A DNA stretch of 64,000 bases from Karstenula rhodostoma CBS 690.94. Lineage: Eukaryota > Ascomycota > Dothideomycetes > Pleosporales > Didymosphaeriaceae. Positions 22,712 to 34,600 of this stretch are shown here, in pieces. The stretch is taken from contig MU001503.1 in assembly GCA_010093485.1 (NCBI GenBank), positions 504,224 through 568,223 on the forward strand. The letters are read 5' to 3'. Below the pieces are notes generated by a model. That model saw nothing but the letters and a program-made list of their open reading frames with translations, searched no databases and was not told where the DNA came from. Both the position numbers and the translations under genes were made by a program. How positions within the stretch are numbered: the first letter of the stretch is position 1; every line of letters begins with the position of its first letter.

Positions 22712-23504
22712 ATGGACTCTCAGTCTTACGATGCCTGGTGGTCGCAAGGCAACTATCCCATGCCGCCTCATCAGACGACCATATTCGAGTTGCCACCGGA
22801 TCTGTCAAAAGTCCCCAGCCTCAGTGGATCGCCTGTGAGTACCTCAGCAATACGTCGAAACTTCACGTCTGACGGTCGCAAGGTCTCTTCTACCTACGAC
22901 CAGTTCCCTGGCGCTATTCCACAAGAATACTATTCTCAGATTGCTGGCGAAGCAATGCACTTCGGAAACTACCAAATACCCATGACACCTCCTGAATTCG
23001 GTTCCGATCACGACAGCCCGTACTGCAGTCCACGCCCGCCTCCAAATGTCGAGCCCGTATTCTCCCACACTCAGATGTCGCAACAAATGTCTCAACTTTC
23101 CGCGCCTGCAGAACGACAGCACACTACATCAGGGGTAAGAGTTCTATGCGCATGTCTATGATGGCTTTGCTAACAATATCCAGAGGAGACGAGCGCAGAA
23201 TCGAGCAGCACAACGCGCGTTCAGAGAGCGAAAGGAGAAACACGCGCGCGACTTGGAAATTCAATTAGCTGCCCTCAACGAAAGGTATAACAAGCTCGAC
23301 ACCTCACATACGGAACTCAGCGCCGCGTACGAAAAGCTCCGCAAGACCATCGAGCTGCTCACTCAAGACAATGATCCTGACGGCGAAGACGCAGATAGCA
23401 AGCTATCCAGACGGAGAAGCAGTAACCCAGAGACGCTTCGGAAGCTTCTGGAGATAATACATGGCGACTTCAAGGGGGGTGCAGTCAAAAACGGAACCCC
23501 GTAG
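22712..23504 (+). CDS. bZIP transcription factor, AP-1/Yap-like
   Basis: Nuclear DNA-binding regulator of 247 aa from two exons, 22712..23134 and 23184..23504; the 49-nt intron has GTAAGA..GCTAAC..TCCAG. The second exon opens with the basic region RRRAQNRAAQRAFRERKEKH, the fungal AP-1/Pap1 form (N-x-x-A-Q-x-A-F-R), followed by a leucine-zipper coiled coil (LEIQLAALNERYNKLDTSH, YEKLRKTIELL). The N-terminal half is Pro/Ser/Gln-rich and unstructured (PPHQTTIF, MTPPEFGS). There is no C-terminal Cys-rich domain like that of Yap1, so redox control through it is unlikely. It stands alone between two gene-poor stretches. Confidence 0.92.
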
Positions 23505-26353
23505 GCTAGTTTAAACATGTTTGTTTGATTTCTTGTCTATATTCCTCATTTTAGCCGGGCGCTATAGGCGCTAGGGAGTTTCAACTATGTTCTTTTTTTC
23601 ATAACTGAAGGTTATCTTTCAGCGCGGGAAAGGTCTGTGGGAAGCTGGGCTTTGATCCCTCTGAACAGCAACAAGTGCCAGCGAACACTGGCAGATTACC
23701 GGACGTCCAACCTAGATATGACGATCCACGACCTAGGTTCACGACCTCATAAAAGCACATAGTTACTAATACTATACCTAATTAGTCGAATCGTATCTTT
23801 GCCATGGCCCGGGAATAAGGATTTAATTCCCAACCTAAACAGGCGCAGCTGATAGCTATCAGCTCGAGCCCCTTGCAACCGAGGAGTCAAGCCCGGTACC
23901 TTGAACACCCTGAGGGTCTTTTAGTCCTGCAGGATGGCATCAGCAACGGCGGTGACGGCCCAATGAGACGGCTTATGACAGTGGTGAGCGTTGCGGCCCC
24001 AGTGTACCAGGCCCCCAAAGCCGTCCCCGCATAGAAGGTACTGCGAGCTGGCACTGTGGCTGGTCCATGTTTCTGGGCAATTTCCCGGGCACCGGTTGAG
24101 GCGGGATCATCGTAGGCCTACTATAGTCTACAGTACAGTACGGTTGCACGACTAGTAGCTGCTGTTTTGGCACAAGCGGATGGGTTGCGACCCGCTGCTT
24201 CCTCAAGATTGCCCACCGAGGCCCCTATCAGGAACTGTTTGAAGCAGAGTGGAGTGCGAGGGGCCGCTACGGCGGCAGGTAGCGTAGTTTCCGCTGCTAT
24301 TTGTAGCCAACTAGCGGCTAGGGCCGATTTCCTCGGTAGAGTGACGTGCGTTAGCGATGTGACAGGACGCATCGATCAATCAGGCACAGAGTACAGAGAA
24401 AGAGGCATACTGACCGGAACGGGACACACTCCACGTGCGTTGTATCAGCAAGACACACGGTACCCCGAACACCGATTACAAAATGGGGTCGGCTTCGCCC
24501 ATCCTGTCGATTACACCCTCCTAGGAGGTTCGGATGCGTAACGTGGTAAGGATGGTCGGACCTCTTCGTGGTCTCGTACAAGGGGAAACCCAGAAGCGCT
24601 ACGCACCCGAACTTTCCAGAAGGGTGTGGGCTTGGGCATGGGCCATTTTGGTGTTCCCACTACTGCAGAAACGTGGCTTTCACGTGAGCCACACTTTTCT
24701 TGATTTCGGCCTTTGTATGGAGGCTCGCATATGCATTCAGGACGCAGCTACCGCGGGGAATCCTGAGCGCAATGTCGTGAGATGCTGTTAGATACGCGGG
24801 GATCGACAAGGTGAGGTTGTGTGGTAGGCTGAAGAAGCGCGCATACGAGTGTTGTCTAGGACGGTGTCCGGACAGGGTAATTCAAGGTCGTGGGGGATGC
24901 TGCGAGAGGACCCGGTACACCGAGGTTCCTACCACATGTATGGTAGGTGTTGCCGGCGTGCAGAGAAGGCTCGTAGAACATGTCGGGCTGCAGCCCCCTG
25001 CTGTCCTTTCCAGCGCCTAACCCGCCTCACCAGGCTGCCGGTCTCCTGCCGAGCGACCGTTCGTGTTCGCGTCTTGCGACGCCAATTCAGTACATAGTCC
25101 GTGGGTGTCAATCGGCCGATGCATTAGTGCAGCCCCGCGAAAACATAAGCGTCGAACGCCGGTCCTCCACGACATCAAGCGAGCTGTCGGACCCGGAAAG
25201 GTTTCTGAAAGTACGGTGGTGTAAGTGGAGGCTCAAAAGCTTGAGTCGAGACTTGTGCGTCGAGATGGGCACCCAGACCACCCAACGAAGGACGGTGCTA
25301 TAATTAGAAACTATCCCACAAAGTTGGACCCTCTCGCGTGACAGCTGAAATTGAATAATTGCTAGATGTTGCATCTGCGAAACGCGGATTGGACAATCGG
25401 CACAATGTGTGAGTTTGCAAAGCCTCATGGCGTGCATGGTGCCTCATCTTCCAATGTGTTTTTGAGAACTCGAGAAGTTGGGGTGGAGGACTAGCATGCA
25501 ACTGCAACTTCCGCCGCCACGTCGCTGGCCGTTGCAGGTGTAGATGCGACCACGGACCTTGAGCCTGGGCCAGTGGACTTGCAATCGCGCAGTGAGTTTG
25601 TGTGGAGAAGACGGACGTTGTCGGTGTGCTGTGCAGGGCGAGGTCCCAGTCCTCCCATGTCACACATCAGCACCTTAACGCAAAGCCGCAATGGCAAAAA
25701 TAGCCTTAAATCCGTGGCATACTGTACCGCCCGCTCGGGACATGGAGTGGAGGCCCGAGGGAGGACGAGGGACGGTCGGTGCGTGTTGCGTCATGCATGT
25801 GTCTGTCTGCAGGACTCTCGCAAGATCGGACGGACTGAGTGGGGGCTGATTCACCCAACGGAAATTCGATGGGTGGCAAGGTCAGTCCTGTAATCTTGCA
25901 AGTCTGGGGGTGCGCCGTTGAAAATGACGATAGCTGCCCGCGCGGGCAAGTGTCTACTGACACTCTCTATATGTGTTGTTGGAAGATAGACATTTGCGAC
26001 GATATTGGCAACATGACCGACAGCCCGAAGTGCGCGATGGGACCGAACAACTCCTTGATGGAGAAGAATACGGATACGAAGAATGAGGTAAGATGGAGGC
26101 TTTCTATGCATTTCAAAAACAAAACGCTAATCGCTTGAACAGTCATTACTCGTGGCCCGACATTATCGACGGCGTTCCCACATCGTCTTCATCGTACATT
26201 ACCCCTCCACACCACGACCGTGTCACACCCAACCATCGGTTCCGAAGAACATCCGCCTGCGCAATGCGTGTCGTCGTCTGCCCAGGCTTTCCATCTCGCT
26301 TCCACCGCGACAGCCTCTGGCGTGACTCTTTAGAACCGTGTTTTAGCTCTTTC
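23505..26353. other. Gene-poor stretch downstream of bZIP gene
   Basis: 2.85 kb without a gene I can support. A segment near 23760-23787 (ACTATACCTAATTAG) weakly resembles the AT-rich middle of repeat family A and may be a decayed fragment. Open frames such as 24167-24541 show no domain. Confidence 0.4.
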
Positions 26354-26818
26354 TCAGCAGGCGATGTTCCGCGCATAGGCACTCGTGCCCTGTCCCTCTG
26401 ATGCCTCTTGGAAATCCGCCACCGTCAACGGCCTCGTGTAGAAGACACACGCTGTCTCTAGCTGGCCGCCCTCTCCTCCATAATAGCCTGATGGAACGAC
26501 CACATGCTCAGCCCAATAGGCACCCTTACACTCAGTGCTCGTGCCATAGCCATAGCACTGTTGGAGACATTGTTGCGCCATTTGTGTGGTGTTGGAAGAG
26601 GGCGAGGGATAGTATGCGGCGTACAGCTCGACAGATTTCGTAGACGGTGCCGGGATGAAATCGGAAGGCGCAGCGGCAGTTTGCCCGTACGGATTGCTCA
26701 GCGTGCAGGTATCCGGTATTGGCTTTATTGCTGGGCCGCCAGCTCGTTCTGAGAGTGTTGTTGGGCGCGCTGATGTGAGAGTCGCAAAAGCGGTGAAGAT
26801 GGTTGTGGAGAGAAGCAT
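26354..26818 (-). CDS. Small secreted protein with six cysteines
   Basis: Intronless 154-aa protein. Signal peptide MLLSTTIFTAFATLTSA, then a mature chain with six Cys (CTLSN, CLQQC, TECKG, ACVF and the C-terminal Cys), an even number that suggests disulfides. Tyr/Gly-rich motifs QQCYGYGTST and PSGYYGGEGG stand out. No known domain. Size, secretion and cysteines fit a small secreted or effector-like protein, but conservation in saprobes cannot be ruled out from sequence alone. It lies at the edge of a gene-poor stretch. Confidence 0.7.
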   Translation of the reverse strand: MLLSTTIFTAFATLTSARPTTLSERAGGPAIKPIPDTCTLSNPYGQTAAAPSDFIPAPSTKSVELYAAYYPSPSSNTTQMAQQCLQQCYGYGTSTECKGAYWAEHVVVPSGYYGGEGGQLETACVFYTRPLTVADFQEASEGQGTSAYARNIAC

Positions 26819-27857
26819 GATGTAAAAAGGCGGCTAGGTACGAGTCGAAGTGGCAGTGGGTTACGACGTGAGCTTATATCGTAGATAATATGGGCGTGAT
26901 GGGTCGTGAAATTGTTGAAGGCGTTTTCCGTGCGATGGAAGCTCGAGATAAATATGTTTCTGTTGGTGGCTGGCACCTATTTCAGGCCTCCAGGTAAGCA
27001 CGGTCTCCCTATAAGCATCCTATGTCCTTCCCAATATCGCACAACGTATCGCATGAGGTATGTCATTACCCCATTTGGGGTGGATACTGTTCCTCGTGCG
27101 ACACGCGAGCGGCATCGATTCGTCCCAGCGGCGGTGAGATGATGTGGGATGCAGGGAGGGCAAAAGGACCAGCGGTGCGATGCACCGCCGCATTCCGTCA
27201 TAGGCAAGGTGGGGAGGCTGGTTATTGGTTAGCGGACGCTTCGAATAGATTGATCACGTGCCGGCAGGGTGGCGGTGTTAATCTTCACTTTATTGGACGA
27301 GGCACGACCCTCGACCTGCACGACAATGTTTCACAGCAATTACCGAGGTTAGAAGGGTTAGGATAATATGGTGGTTTGAGAGCGACCATGGCGAAATCAA
27401 TCTAACCATTCGAGAAGATGGCTTCTCACGCAAAGGTGAACACCGGCGATGTAGTATTAGGTTAAGATTACAAACTTGTATAGTAAGCTAAGTTACTCTA
27501 GGATTAACTATTCTATATCTAATTAGTAAAGGCCTTAGCTTACGGCTCGTCTTTATGTTCCTATGAGAGGATGGCATCCCGAATGACAACGCATGGTGAG
27601 AAATGAAAGCCGAACTTCTATCCAGCTTGCATCCCCTGGTTTCAATACGAAGAAGTCCGATGGATCCGTAGCGATTCAATTGTAAGTTGCGCTCAACGCA
27701 ACAATCGTAGTTCGAAGGGGAAACCTTGCGGTTGAAGGTAGCGATTACATTGTATTTACTTCTGTACATTTATGTATACATCCTTGCTCTTTATATCCTC
27801 AATATGCCATCGTCGATACCAACAAATATGGAGCGAGAAGTAACACACAATGCTCAC
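26819..27857. other. Intergenic with one repeat
   Basis: 1.04 kb between the promoter side of the small secreted protein and the 3' end of the aminopeptidase gene. It holds repeat copy A3 (27423-27569). No gene supported. Confidence 0.45.
27423..27569 (-). repeat. Family A MITE-like element, copy A3
   Basis: 147-bp copy in reverse orientation, from TTCTCACGCA to CCTATGAGAG, so the ends are imperfect inverted repeats of the CTCTCA type. It is flanked by an exact 6-bp direct repeat GATGGC at 27417-27422 and 27570-27575, the expected trace of transposon insertion. This is the most complete copy in the window and contains no coding frame. Confidence 0.8.
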
Positions 27858-29488
27858 CTAGATGAACAGCTTCGAACCGTGATACTTAACACCCTCGGTG
27901 TACTCAGTCGCCGCGACAGACTCCGTGCGCTCAGGGAAGCCCTTGAATGAGCGCGCGTATGTAGCTACGGAGTGCGCGATAAGCTATTCACCGTTAGCGT
28001 GGATCTTGAACGCTGCTGTGAAGCGGAAAACGTACCTTGGTATTCACAACCCAAGCAGTGACATTCACGTTGCTTAAATCATCGCAAAGCTGATGATAGC
28101 ATGGGTCGTACCAATCACCCGCTTTGCCTCCAAACTGCTCAACTTCTTCCTTTGTCTTGACGCCCTCAGCCCCGGTAGCGATGCCTCCACCGGGGATGCC
28201 ATGACGAATGAAACCATCATAGTCGCTGCGACCATCAAAGGGAATAAACGTATAGTTGAGTCCTTGATCATTGTACCAGTCAATGTACAGATCCCTCAAC
28301 TCTTCAGATCCATTGGGATTCGCTGAATTGGTGGCATTGTAGATCTGGTACGCAAAGTTGGGGCTAGCCATCATGTCGTAGTCCATGAAGAGACGGATTT
28401 TCTGATTCTCCTCTTTGGGCAGCGAGGCCACGTAATAATCGGAGCCAAGGAGGCCTTCTTCCTCGCCTGCCCACCAGCCGAAGCGGACGCAGTTGGATAC
28501 GTTGAACTTGGTGAGCTGGCTTGCGACTTCCAGCAAGCTGATAGAGCCGGAGCCGTCATCGTTGATTCCGGGGCCTTCAGCGACACTGTCGCTGTGTGCG
28601 CCAAGCATGACGCAGTTGTCTGGGTCACCGAATGTCGTCTGCGCGATTATATTGGTGGTCGCAATCTGTTTAACCTCGGCATCGACGTACGCGATCGCAT
28701 CGACGTGTTTCTTGTTCTTGAGCTTCTTCAGAACGGGCTTCGCATCATCGCTACCAATACCAAAGGTTGCAACGTGGTTAGGCGACGGGGTGCCGAGCGT
28801 TCCCCCGATACCATCCTTGCTTCCCAAGTCATAGACGACCACAGCGGCCGCACCCTTTACGCCTGCATGCTCAGACTTGGTTCCGAATGGGCACGTACCG
28901 CGCTTAACGAAGGCAATGTTACCCTTCACCGAACTTGGGAAGTCGCCGAGCTCACAGCCTTCATTCTCGACGAGGATCACAGTGCCGTGCACAGGCTCCC
29001 TGTTCTTCGTAGGCGGCGTCAAACCAAATGGCGATGCAGATTTTGGCACCTCATCGCCCAGAACAAGACGGGACTCAAAGATATTGCCAGAAACGGCAGG
29101 GAACGACTGGTTCGAAATGTCGTAGTAGTGTCCCAGTGCGAGAATGGTCTCGTAGATGTACGAGAGCGTGCCATCGTGTCCTACAATGCGATCAGCAAGG
29201 GACAACAACAGGCCACGTGAGGCATTTACCGGCACTGCCAATCACTCGTGTTGGGTGGTTGTACTCTTCCTCGCCCAACTTCGCGATCTCGTACAGCTTC
29301 TTCGCACGTGCAAACAGCTTGTCGCCGCTGATGAGGTCTTGCAGCGCTGATGAGTCGACCAGCGGCTTGTCTCCATGATAGTCACCGGCAGGCTCGATGG
29401 GCGCCTGTTTCTCAGACGAAAGCAGGGGGATTTGGAGCGCCGACGCGCCTGCCGCGAGGACAGTTAATGATGAAATGGATGCCCGCAT
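27858..29488 (-). CDS. Secreted M28 aminopeptidase with PA domain (aminopeptidase Y-like)
   Basis: Zinc exopeptidase that removes N-terminal residues, secreted or vacuolar. Exons complement(27858..27983, 28036..29180, 29230..29488), 509 aa. Signal peptide MRASISSLTVLAAGASALQ, a propeptide, then a PA domain (VKGNIAFVKRGTCPFGTKSEHAG) inserted before the catalytic domain. Metal ligands and catalytic residues lie in LGAHSDSVAEGPGINDDGSG, WWAGEEEGLLGSDYY, DYDMMASPN and FIRHGIPGGGIATGAEG, with the last His in CYHQLCDD. The last exon (KLIAHSVATYARSFKGFPER) fits the family C-terminus and is found only by splicing a 52-nt intron. A small plus-strand frame at 27726-27950 is antisense to this exon. Confidence 0.93.
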
Positions 29489-29996
29489 GTTTGAGATGGT
29501 GGGAGGACGCAGGCAACGCGATGGGCGACGAGAGGTGAGGCTGGGGGCTGAGCCGGATAAGGCTTAGTGGCGGGTCGGTTGAAACGCTAGCTGGTCATGA
29601 AGCAACGCCATCGCGATAAGGCATCACAACATCACCACCAGATGGTCAAAACCACCTCAAGTGTATAGCACGTTCGTGTTTTGGCATCGCAGCGTCACGT
29701 TTCGAGTCGCGCATCTCAGGAATTGTATACACATAAATTACATTGACTACTAAACGCATCCAGAGTCGACTTGCCATCCGAATCAGCAAAGAAATGCAAT
29801 GAAGTAACATAATAATCAAGCCTTGCACTACCAGGAGCTCGATACGACTTCATATGGTCATCTATGGACCATCATACCCAAAGCCAAAATTGATAAATAA
29901 ACTACAAACGCCAATAACCATACAGAAGCCCTAGATGCACTAAAACGACCGAAAAAGATCTGTTGCCGCTCAAAGTCCCAATACGCCCACTCCAGC
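29489..29996. other. Intergenic
   Basis: 508 bp with the aminopeptidase promoter and the 3' flank of the RING gene. Nothing else recognised. Confidence 0.4.
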
Positions 29997-30956
29997 CTAT
30001 GATGTCCATGAGTCTTTGGTCTTCGGGCCCGAGGGCTTGTTCCAGCTCGCGCGGCGAAGCTCGAACTCATCCAGCGGCGGCGGTGGCCCCTGGCTGCGCG
30101 TAATGAGATACGGATTCCGGCTAGCGTCTACGTAGACGTAGCTGCGTGAAGAAGCTGCCGTCGGCTGGTAGGTAGGTGGTGGAGCGACAGCGTAGCCTGG
30201 GTTGACCTGAGGCATATTGCGGGGCCTGGATGGACGAGTGTCCTCGCGGCGTGGGTTGAAGTCGCGTGGGTTGACTTGCGGCGCTGGCTGAGAGTGGCCG
30301 GGGTGGCGTCCAGGCACGTTACGCGCCCCAGTCGGAGGCACGTTCTCCCAGGGCGATGCTTGTTGCCGGGAGGAGGTGTCAAAGGAACGTGGGTTAACCT
30401 GAGGTGCATCACGCGACTTGGATGGAGCAGCATCCCCATGGCGTGAGGCGTGCCGGGAGGTGGGGGGTTGGAGGGTTCGTGGGTCCAATTGCACCTCACT
30501 GCGCCGTCCAGACGACTCCACGTTCTCATTTCGAGAACTGTGACGTGAGGGCCTAACCGTGGACGCAGAATCGCTGACCGTCTCTGCTCTAGCAGCGTAG
30601 CGGGGGTTGCCTCGATACGCGTTACGCGAAGCAGATGGCTCCACACTCTCGTGGCGGGAGCTGGTGTGGGATCTGCTCGATCTATCAGTGCCTGACGAAA
30701 GATCATCTTTGACGAAAAGCCTCTTGAGGCAGATAGGGCACTTGTTGTGGTTGGTCTGAGATGTCGTATTCGTCCAGTCGACGATACATCTCATTCCGAA
30801 CACATGGCGACATGCTTCCAGGCGGACAGGAGCGTGGGTGTTGTTAAAAGTGCTATCTTGGTCAAGGTTCTCGCCACAGATCGCACATGCCCTGGGATAA
30901 TTCCGCATAACATGCATTTGATCTCTCAAAAATATGGCCTTGCTTGGAGGAGCCAT
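29997..30956 (-). CDS. RING-finger protein, probable E3 ubiquitin ligase
   Basis: Intronless 319-aa protein. A RING finger near the N-terminus (residues about 24-80) has the C3HC4-type spacing: CAICGENL, then EACRHVFGMRCIVDW and KCPICLKRLF. RING domains of this type recruit E2 enzymes. The remaining 220 residues are Ser/Arg/Pro-rich and disordered, with an imperfect repeated motif (QVNPRSF, QVNPRDF, QVNPGYA) at roughly 20-30 residue intervals. No membrane segment. Substrate unknown. Confidence 0.85.
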   Translation of the reverse strand: MAPPSKAIFLRDQMHVMRNYPRACAICGENLDQDSTFNNTHAPVRLEACRHVFGMRCIVDWTNTTSQTNHNKCPICLKRLFVKDDLSSGTDRSSRSHTSSRHESVEPSASRNAYRGNPRYAARAETVSDSASTVRPSRHSSRNENVESSGRRSEVQLDPRTLQPPTSRHASRHGDAAPSKSRDAPQVNPRSFDTSSRQQASPWENVPPTGARNVPGRHPGHSQPAPQVNPRDFNPRREDTRPSRPRNMPQVNPGYAVAPPPTYQPTAASSRSYVYVDASRNPYLITRSQGPPPPLDEFELRRASWNKPSGPKTKDSWTS

Positions 30957-31658
30957 TGGTAGATAACTTGAAAGGGAAGGATTTTTGGAAGTGGATCAGC
31001 GTGTTTCGACAGGTTGATTTGTAATAGAAGTCGAGTTGATGGATGGTAGTTGAGTTGATAATGGCAGTGGGGTTGATGAGGGAAGCCGGGTTGATGAGAG
31101 TTGTAAGAGTAGGAGTTGTTGTTGGTTTGATGGAGAAAAACTAGCAGTCCAGACCTTTCCTTATAAACACCTCCCTCTATGCTGCCTGCTCTATTGTGTC
31201 TTCCCTTCTATTGTACTCGTCCCTGCTACTATTAGAGATCTCGCAACAACGCAGACCTCATACCACAATACAAACTTCCACAGCAGCCTAGAGCCAATTC
31301 TAGGCAGTGCCCACCAAGGTAAGAGGAGCAGGTTGACATACATTGCGGGAGTTCGGGGGGTGCTATTGTTGTACACGTAAAGGGTAGCGAGGTGTACTGG
31401 AACAATCTATAGCCACACGAGAGACAATATCAAATTTATTCAAAACAAAACAACTAACTCCAAGGAACCCCAGCAAGCCTAGTAGGCGGGTATCACGAAT
31501 GACTCAAACTATATACGCCAAACATTCGTACAACAAAAAGTGAAACAATCCAAAGTCAGTCAACGAGGCAGCAGCCTCGACATGGAGTCACTCCGGAACG
31601 GACAAGACGGTCAACCCCCAAGCTCGAATAGTAAGATTGCACCAAGGGGTGCATACTA
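30957..31658. other. Intergenic, RING gene promoter
   Basis: 702 bp. Just upstream of the RING gene lies a short array of GAGTTGAT/GGGTTGAT motifs (31033-31095). The rest is presumed promoter and the 3' flank of the Hos3 gene. Confidence 0.45.
31033..31095. repeat. Spaced ATCAACYC motif array
   Basis: Four copies of RGGTTGAT-like octamers (GAGTTGAT at 31033 and 31052; GGGTTGAT at 31070 and 31088), spaced 18-19 bp apart. On the RING gene's strand they read ATCAACTC or ATCAACCC. They lie about 80-140 bp upstream of its start and could be a 5' leader repeat or a regulator site array. Confidence 0.5.
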
Positions 31659-34600
31659 TCATCGCGCCGGTGTCTCAGGCACCTCCCAGATATTCTTCGG
31701 TTCATCCTTCGGCTCGGCCTTGGGCACAGCGACAGCGCCATTCGGTCGCGGCGCAAACGGGATCGTTCCACTCGCAGTAAACACCGGAAGACTCTGCCGC
31801 GTAGCTGTCGCGGACGGTGGACGGTTTGAATCAGTCATCGCAGGCACGTTACCAAGGGCTGGCGCAGGAGCGGCGATGTTTGGCGGAAGCCATTGCAGCA
31901 CGGGCTGGCCATGGGTCTCTGAGAGCGGTCGCGCCGTTCCGAAAGTTTGCGTGTTGTAGTTGACAAATCCATTCATGTTGGATGGCGGAGGGGGTGGAGG
32001 TGTATCCGGGCGAGGGGGTGAGGTCGGTAGAGGAAGCGGCTCTGCCTCCAGAAAGGGTGGAACCGGTAGCTGTTCCGGGGTGATGCTCATCTCCATGAGC
32101 TCAGTCGGGGGCTCGAGAGTACCGATGGATTGGCGAGGAGATCGAACAGAGCTCTCCCCAAAAGCGGTAGGCGCAATCGGTTGCTCTGTCACTGCATGTG
32201 TTGCCTCTGGCACAATCGACTGTGGCTGCTCCAAAGGCGCAATAGCTGCTACCTCTACCTCCGGTTCTTGCGGTGTAGCAACGGGAACGGAGATCTCGGC
32301 TTGGTTGACAAGAAATGTGGGCTTGGAGGCTTTTGGTGGCCGGCCTGGTGCTTTCTTCACAGGAGGCTTAGTCGTCTTCGGAGCAGGTGCTTTCCGCATA
32401 GCCTTTGCTTTCTTGTCTGCTTCTTTTGCTTTTTCCTTAGCATCATGCTCTTCCTTGGAGGGCATGTTCAGTTTGACACGCTGGACACGAGAGGTGAGCT
32501 GGTCCATCTCATTCTCCTTCTCCTTGTCACTGGAAGCGGCTGTTTTGCTCAAGTAATTAGAGGGTACACGAGGAACAGGAGGCCGGCTCTTAGGGATTCG
32601 AGCCGCTGCTGTTGTGCTCGGGACCTTGGCCTTTTTCACAGGTACACCCGAGGTGCTCGGAGCAGGGATCGCGCTGCGCCTATTTGGGAGAACACTAGAA
32701 GCACGACTCGTACTGTGGCTCTCTGTGGTCGAGCCAACGCTTGACGCAATACTCATACGCCGGGACATGCTGCGCTGCTTGGGTTCAGGCTCAATGCTCG
32801 CCAAAGGGAAATCAGCGATTGTCTGGCGGCGGCTTGCTCGTGACGTAGTTCGTACGGACTCATCATCCGAGCCGTTGTCAGCGTACGACGTAGCAGTGGG
32901 CTTCCTCCCACGAAGCTGACGGCCTGAAGGATCGACATGAACAGATGTCAACACGGGTGCAGGCTTCTCTTTCTTGACTCTGGGCTCGGCCAACTCCTCG
33001 AATTTGTGACTCCTGGTTTGCCTATCGGAAGGTATGAGCAACTGGCTCAACGTATGGGCTGCGGTGGCCCAGTCGACTTCGGGCAGAGGTAGCGGCGGGG
33101 CTGGTAGAGGTCAGTGTTCAGTACCGATAATGTGAGGCAATACAGTGGAAACTTACCTGGAGAAGCTGAGCGGGATGGCGTGTACTTTCCTGATAAGCCA
33201 CGTTGTAGTTTTGATGGATCCACCACCTTGGCAGTGAAGGACTGCGTCGGTGATGAGAAATGCGCTGCAGGTCCTGACCGCACCTTCTTGGGAATAACAT
33301 TTGGAGGAGGCGTGACCAGATTCTCCAGCTCTGAGAGACGGGATTCATGCCACCAGAGAGGATCGTAGGTGATGGGAGTCAATCCAGGCTCCGCGTAGCT
33401 CGTAAGCATGTCTTCATGCACACCCAATCCGTTCGTCCGATTGTGCATGTTGAAAGCGAGGCTAGAGATAGGAGCGTCTGTATAGACCTGGCCGTCGCAA
33501 AGCCCACTAAGGTGGCTAAGCACCCCACTTGATAATGCGCGATCACTGTAACCGCCTTCCAGCACAGAGATGATGCGCCCATCTACGCCGGTATCAAGCT
33601 CTTCAGCGAGGCGGACCGCGTCCCGTGTGAATCGAGCGTAGAATTCTGTGGGAACATTGACTGCATGTCGTTGCATGCCGCCAGTTTCGTGCTCACTCGC
33701 GTCAAAGCCAGCAGACAGGAAGATCGCGGCTTTCGGCGCGGGGTGATTCGGAGACTTGCGCAAGCGGTTGGTGTGGTGTTTCAAGTACTTCCGCGCCTTG
33801 TCTAGTAGTACCAGGTATTTCTCCTCGTATATCTGCCAGAACTCTTCCACGGTCGACCACGTCTCTAGGTGGATGTTCCAGATGGATTGACCGTGTGCGT
33901 TATCGATGCAGAGACTTGCGGCTTGCACTTTGCTGTCGTCGCCATCTTCGCAAGGAAAAGAATTGATATCGTGTAAGCTGAAGTAGCCGATGGACGTCTT
34001 CTTCCAATTTGCCGCGTTCTTGTGCATTCCCTGGACCTTCTTGTTTCGGTCCCATGTTATGTCCTGCGAGCCATCCCCATGGTGGAGGTCGAAGTCAATA
34101 ATGGCCGCGTGTGTGAGCCCGTAGTTCATCATGGCATGCTCGATCCCGATGTGTACATTGTTCAACCAGCAGAACCCGGAGGGCCACTCAGCAGAGCAAT
34201 GGTGACCAGGCGGGCGGATGCACACAAACGCGCGCGATACGCCATTGTCCAAGCTGGAGCCCTGAAACACAGCGTCCACAGCATCCAGCACACCACCCAG
34301 GGCTCCTTGTAACGCATTCCGCGATTCCGAAGAAAGGTATAAATCCATGGGATGGAAGGCGTCCTTGGGTGGCTGCCCTGGCATTGTTGGCGGATCTCGC
34401 GCAAGCTCCTTCCCCGTGGAAGCGAGCTTTTGGCCAACGTTCTCGCACAAGCTGTTCAGCTCTTCCATCCATTTTGTGCCGTGCACGTTGGTCACAACCT
34501 GCGAGTCCAGCCCAACCATCCTGGATGTCTTGCGTATCTTGAATGGTATTCGCTCGGGTGCATTTTGATCTGGCCGCGGAGGGTTGCTGCCCTCCATGTG

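Noticed and set aside
27726..27950. Plus-strand 74-codon frame with a hydrophobic start
   Set aside because: Its 3' part is antisense to the last exon of the M28 aminopeptidase, whose spliced sequence matches the family C-terminus.
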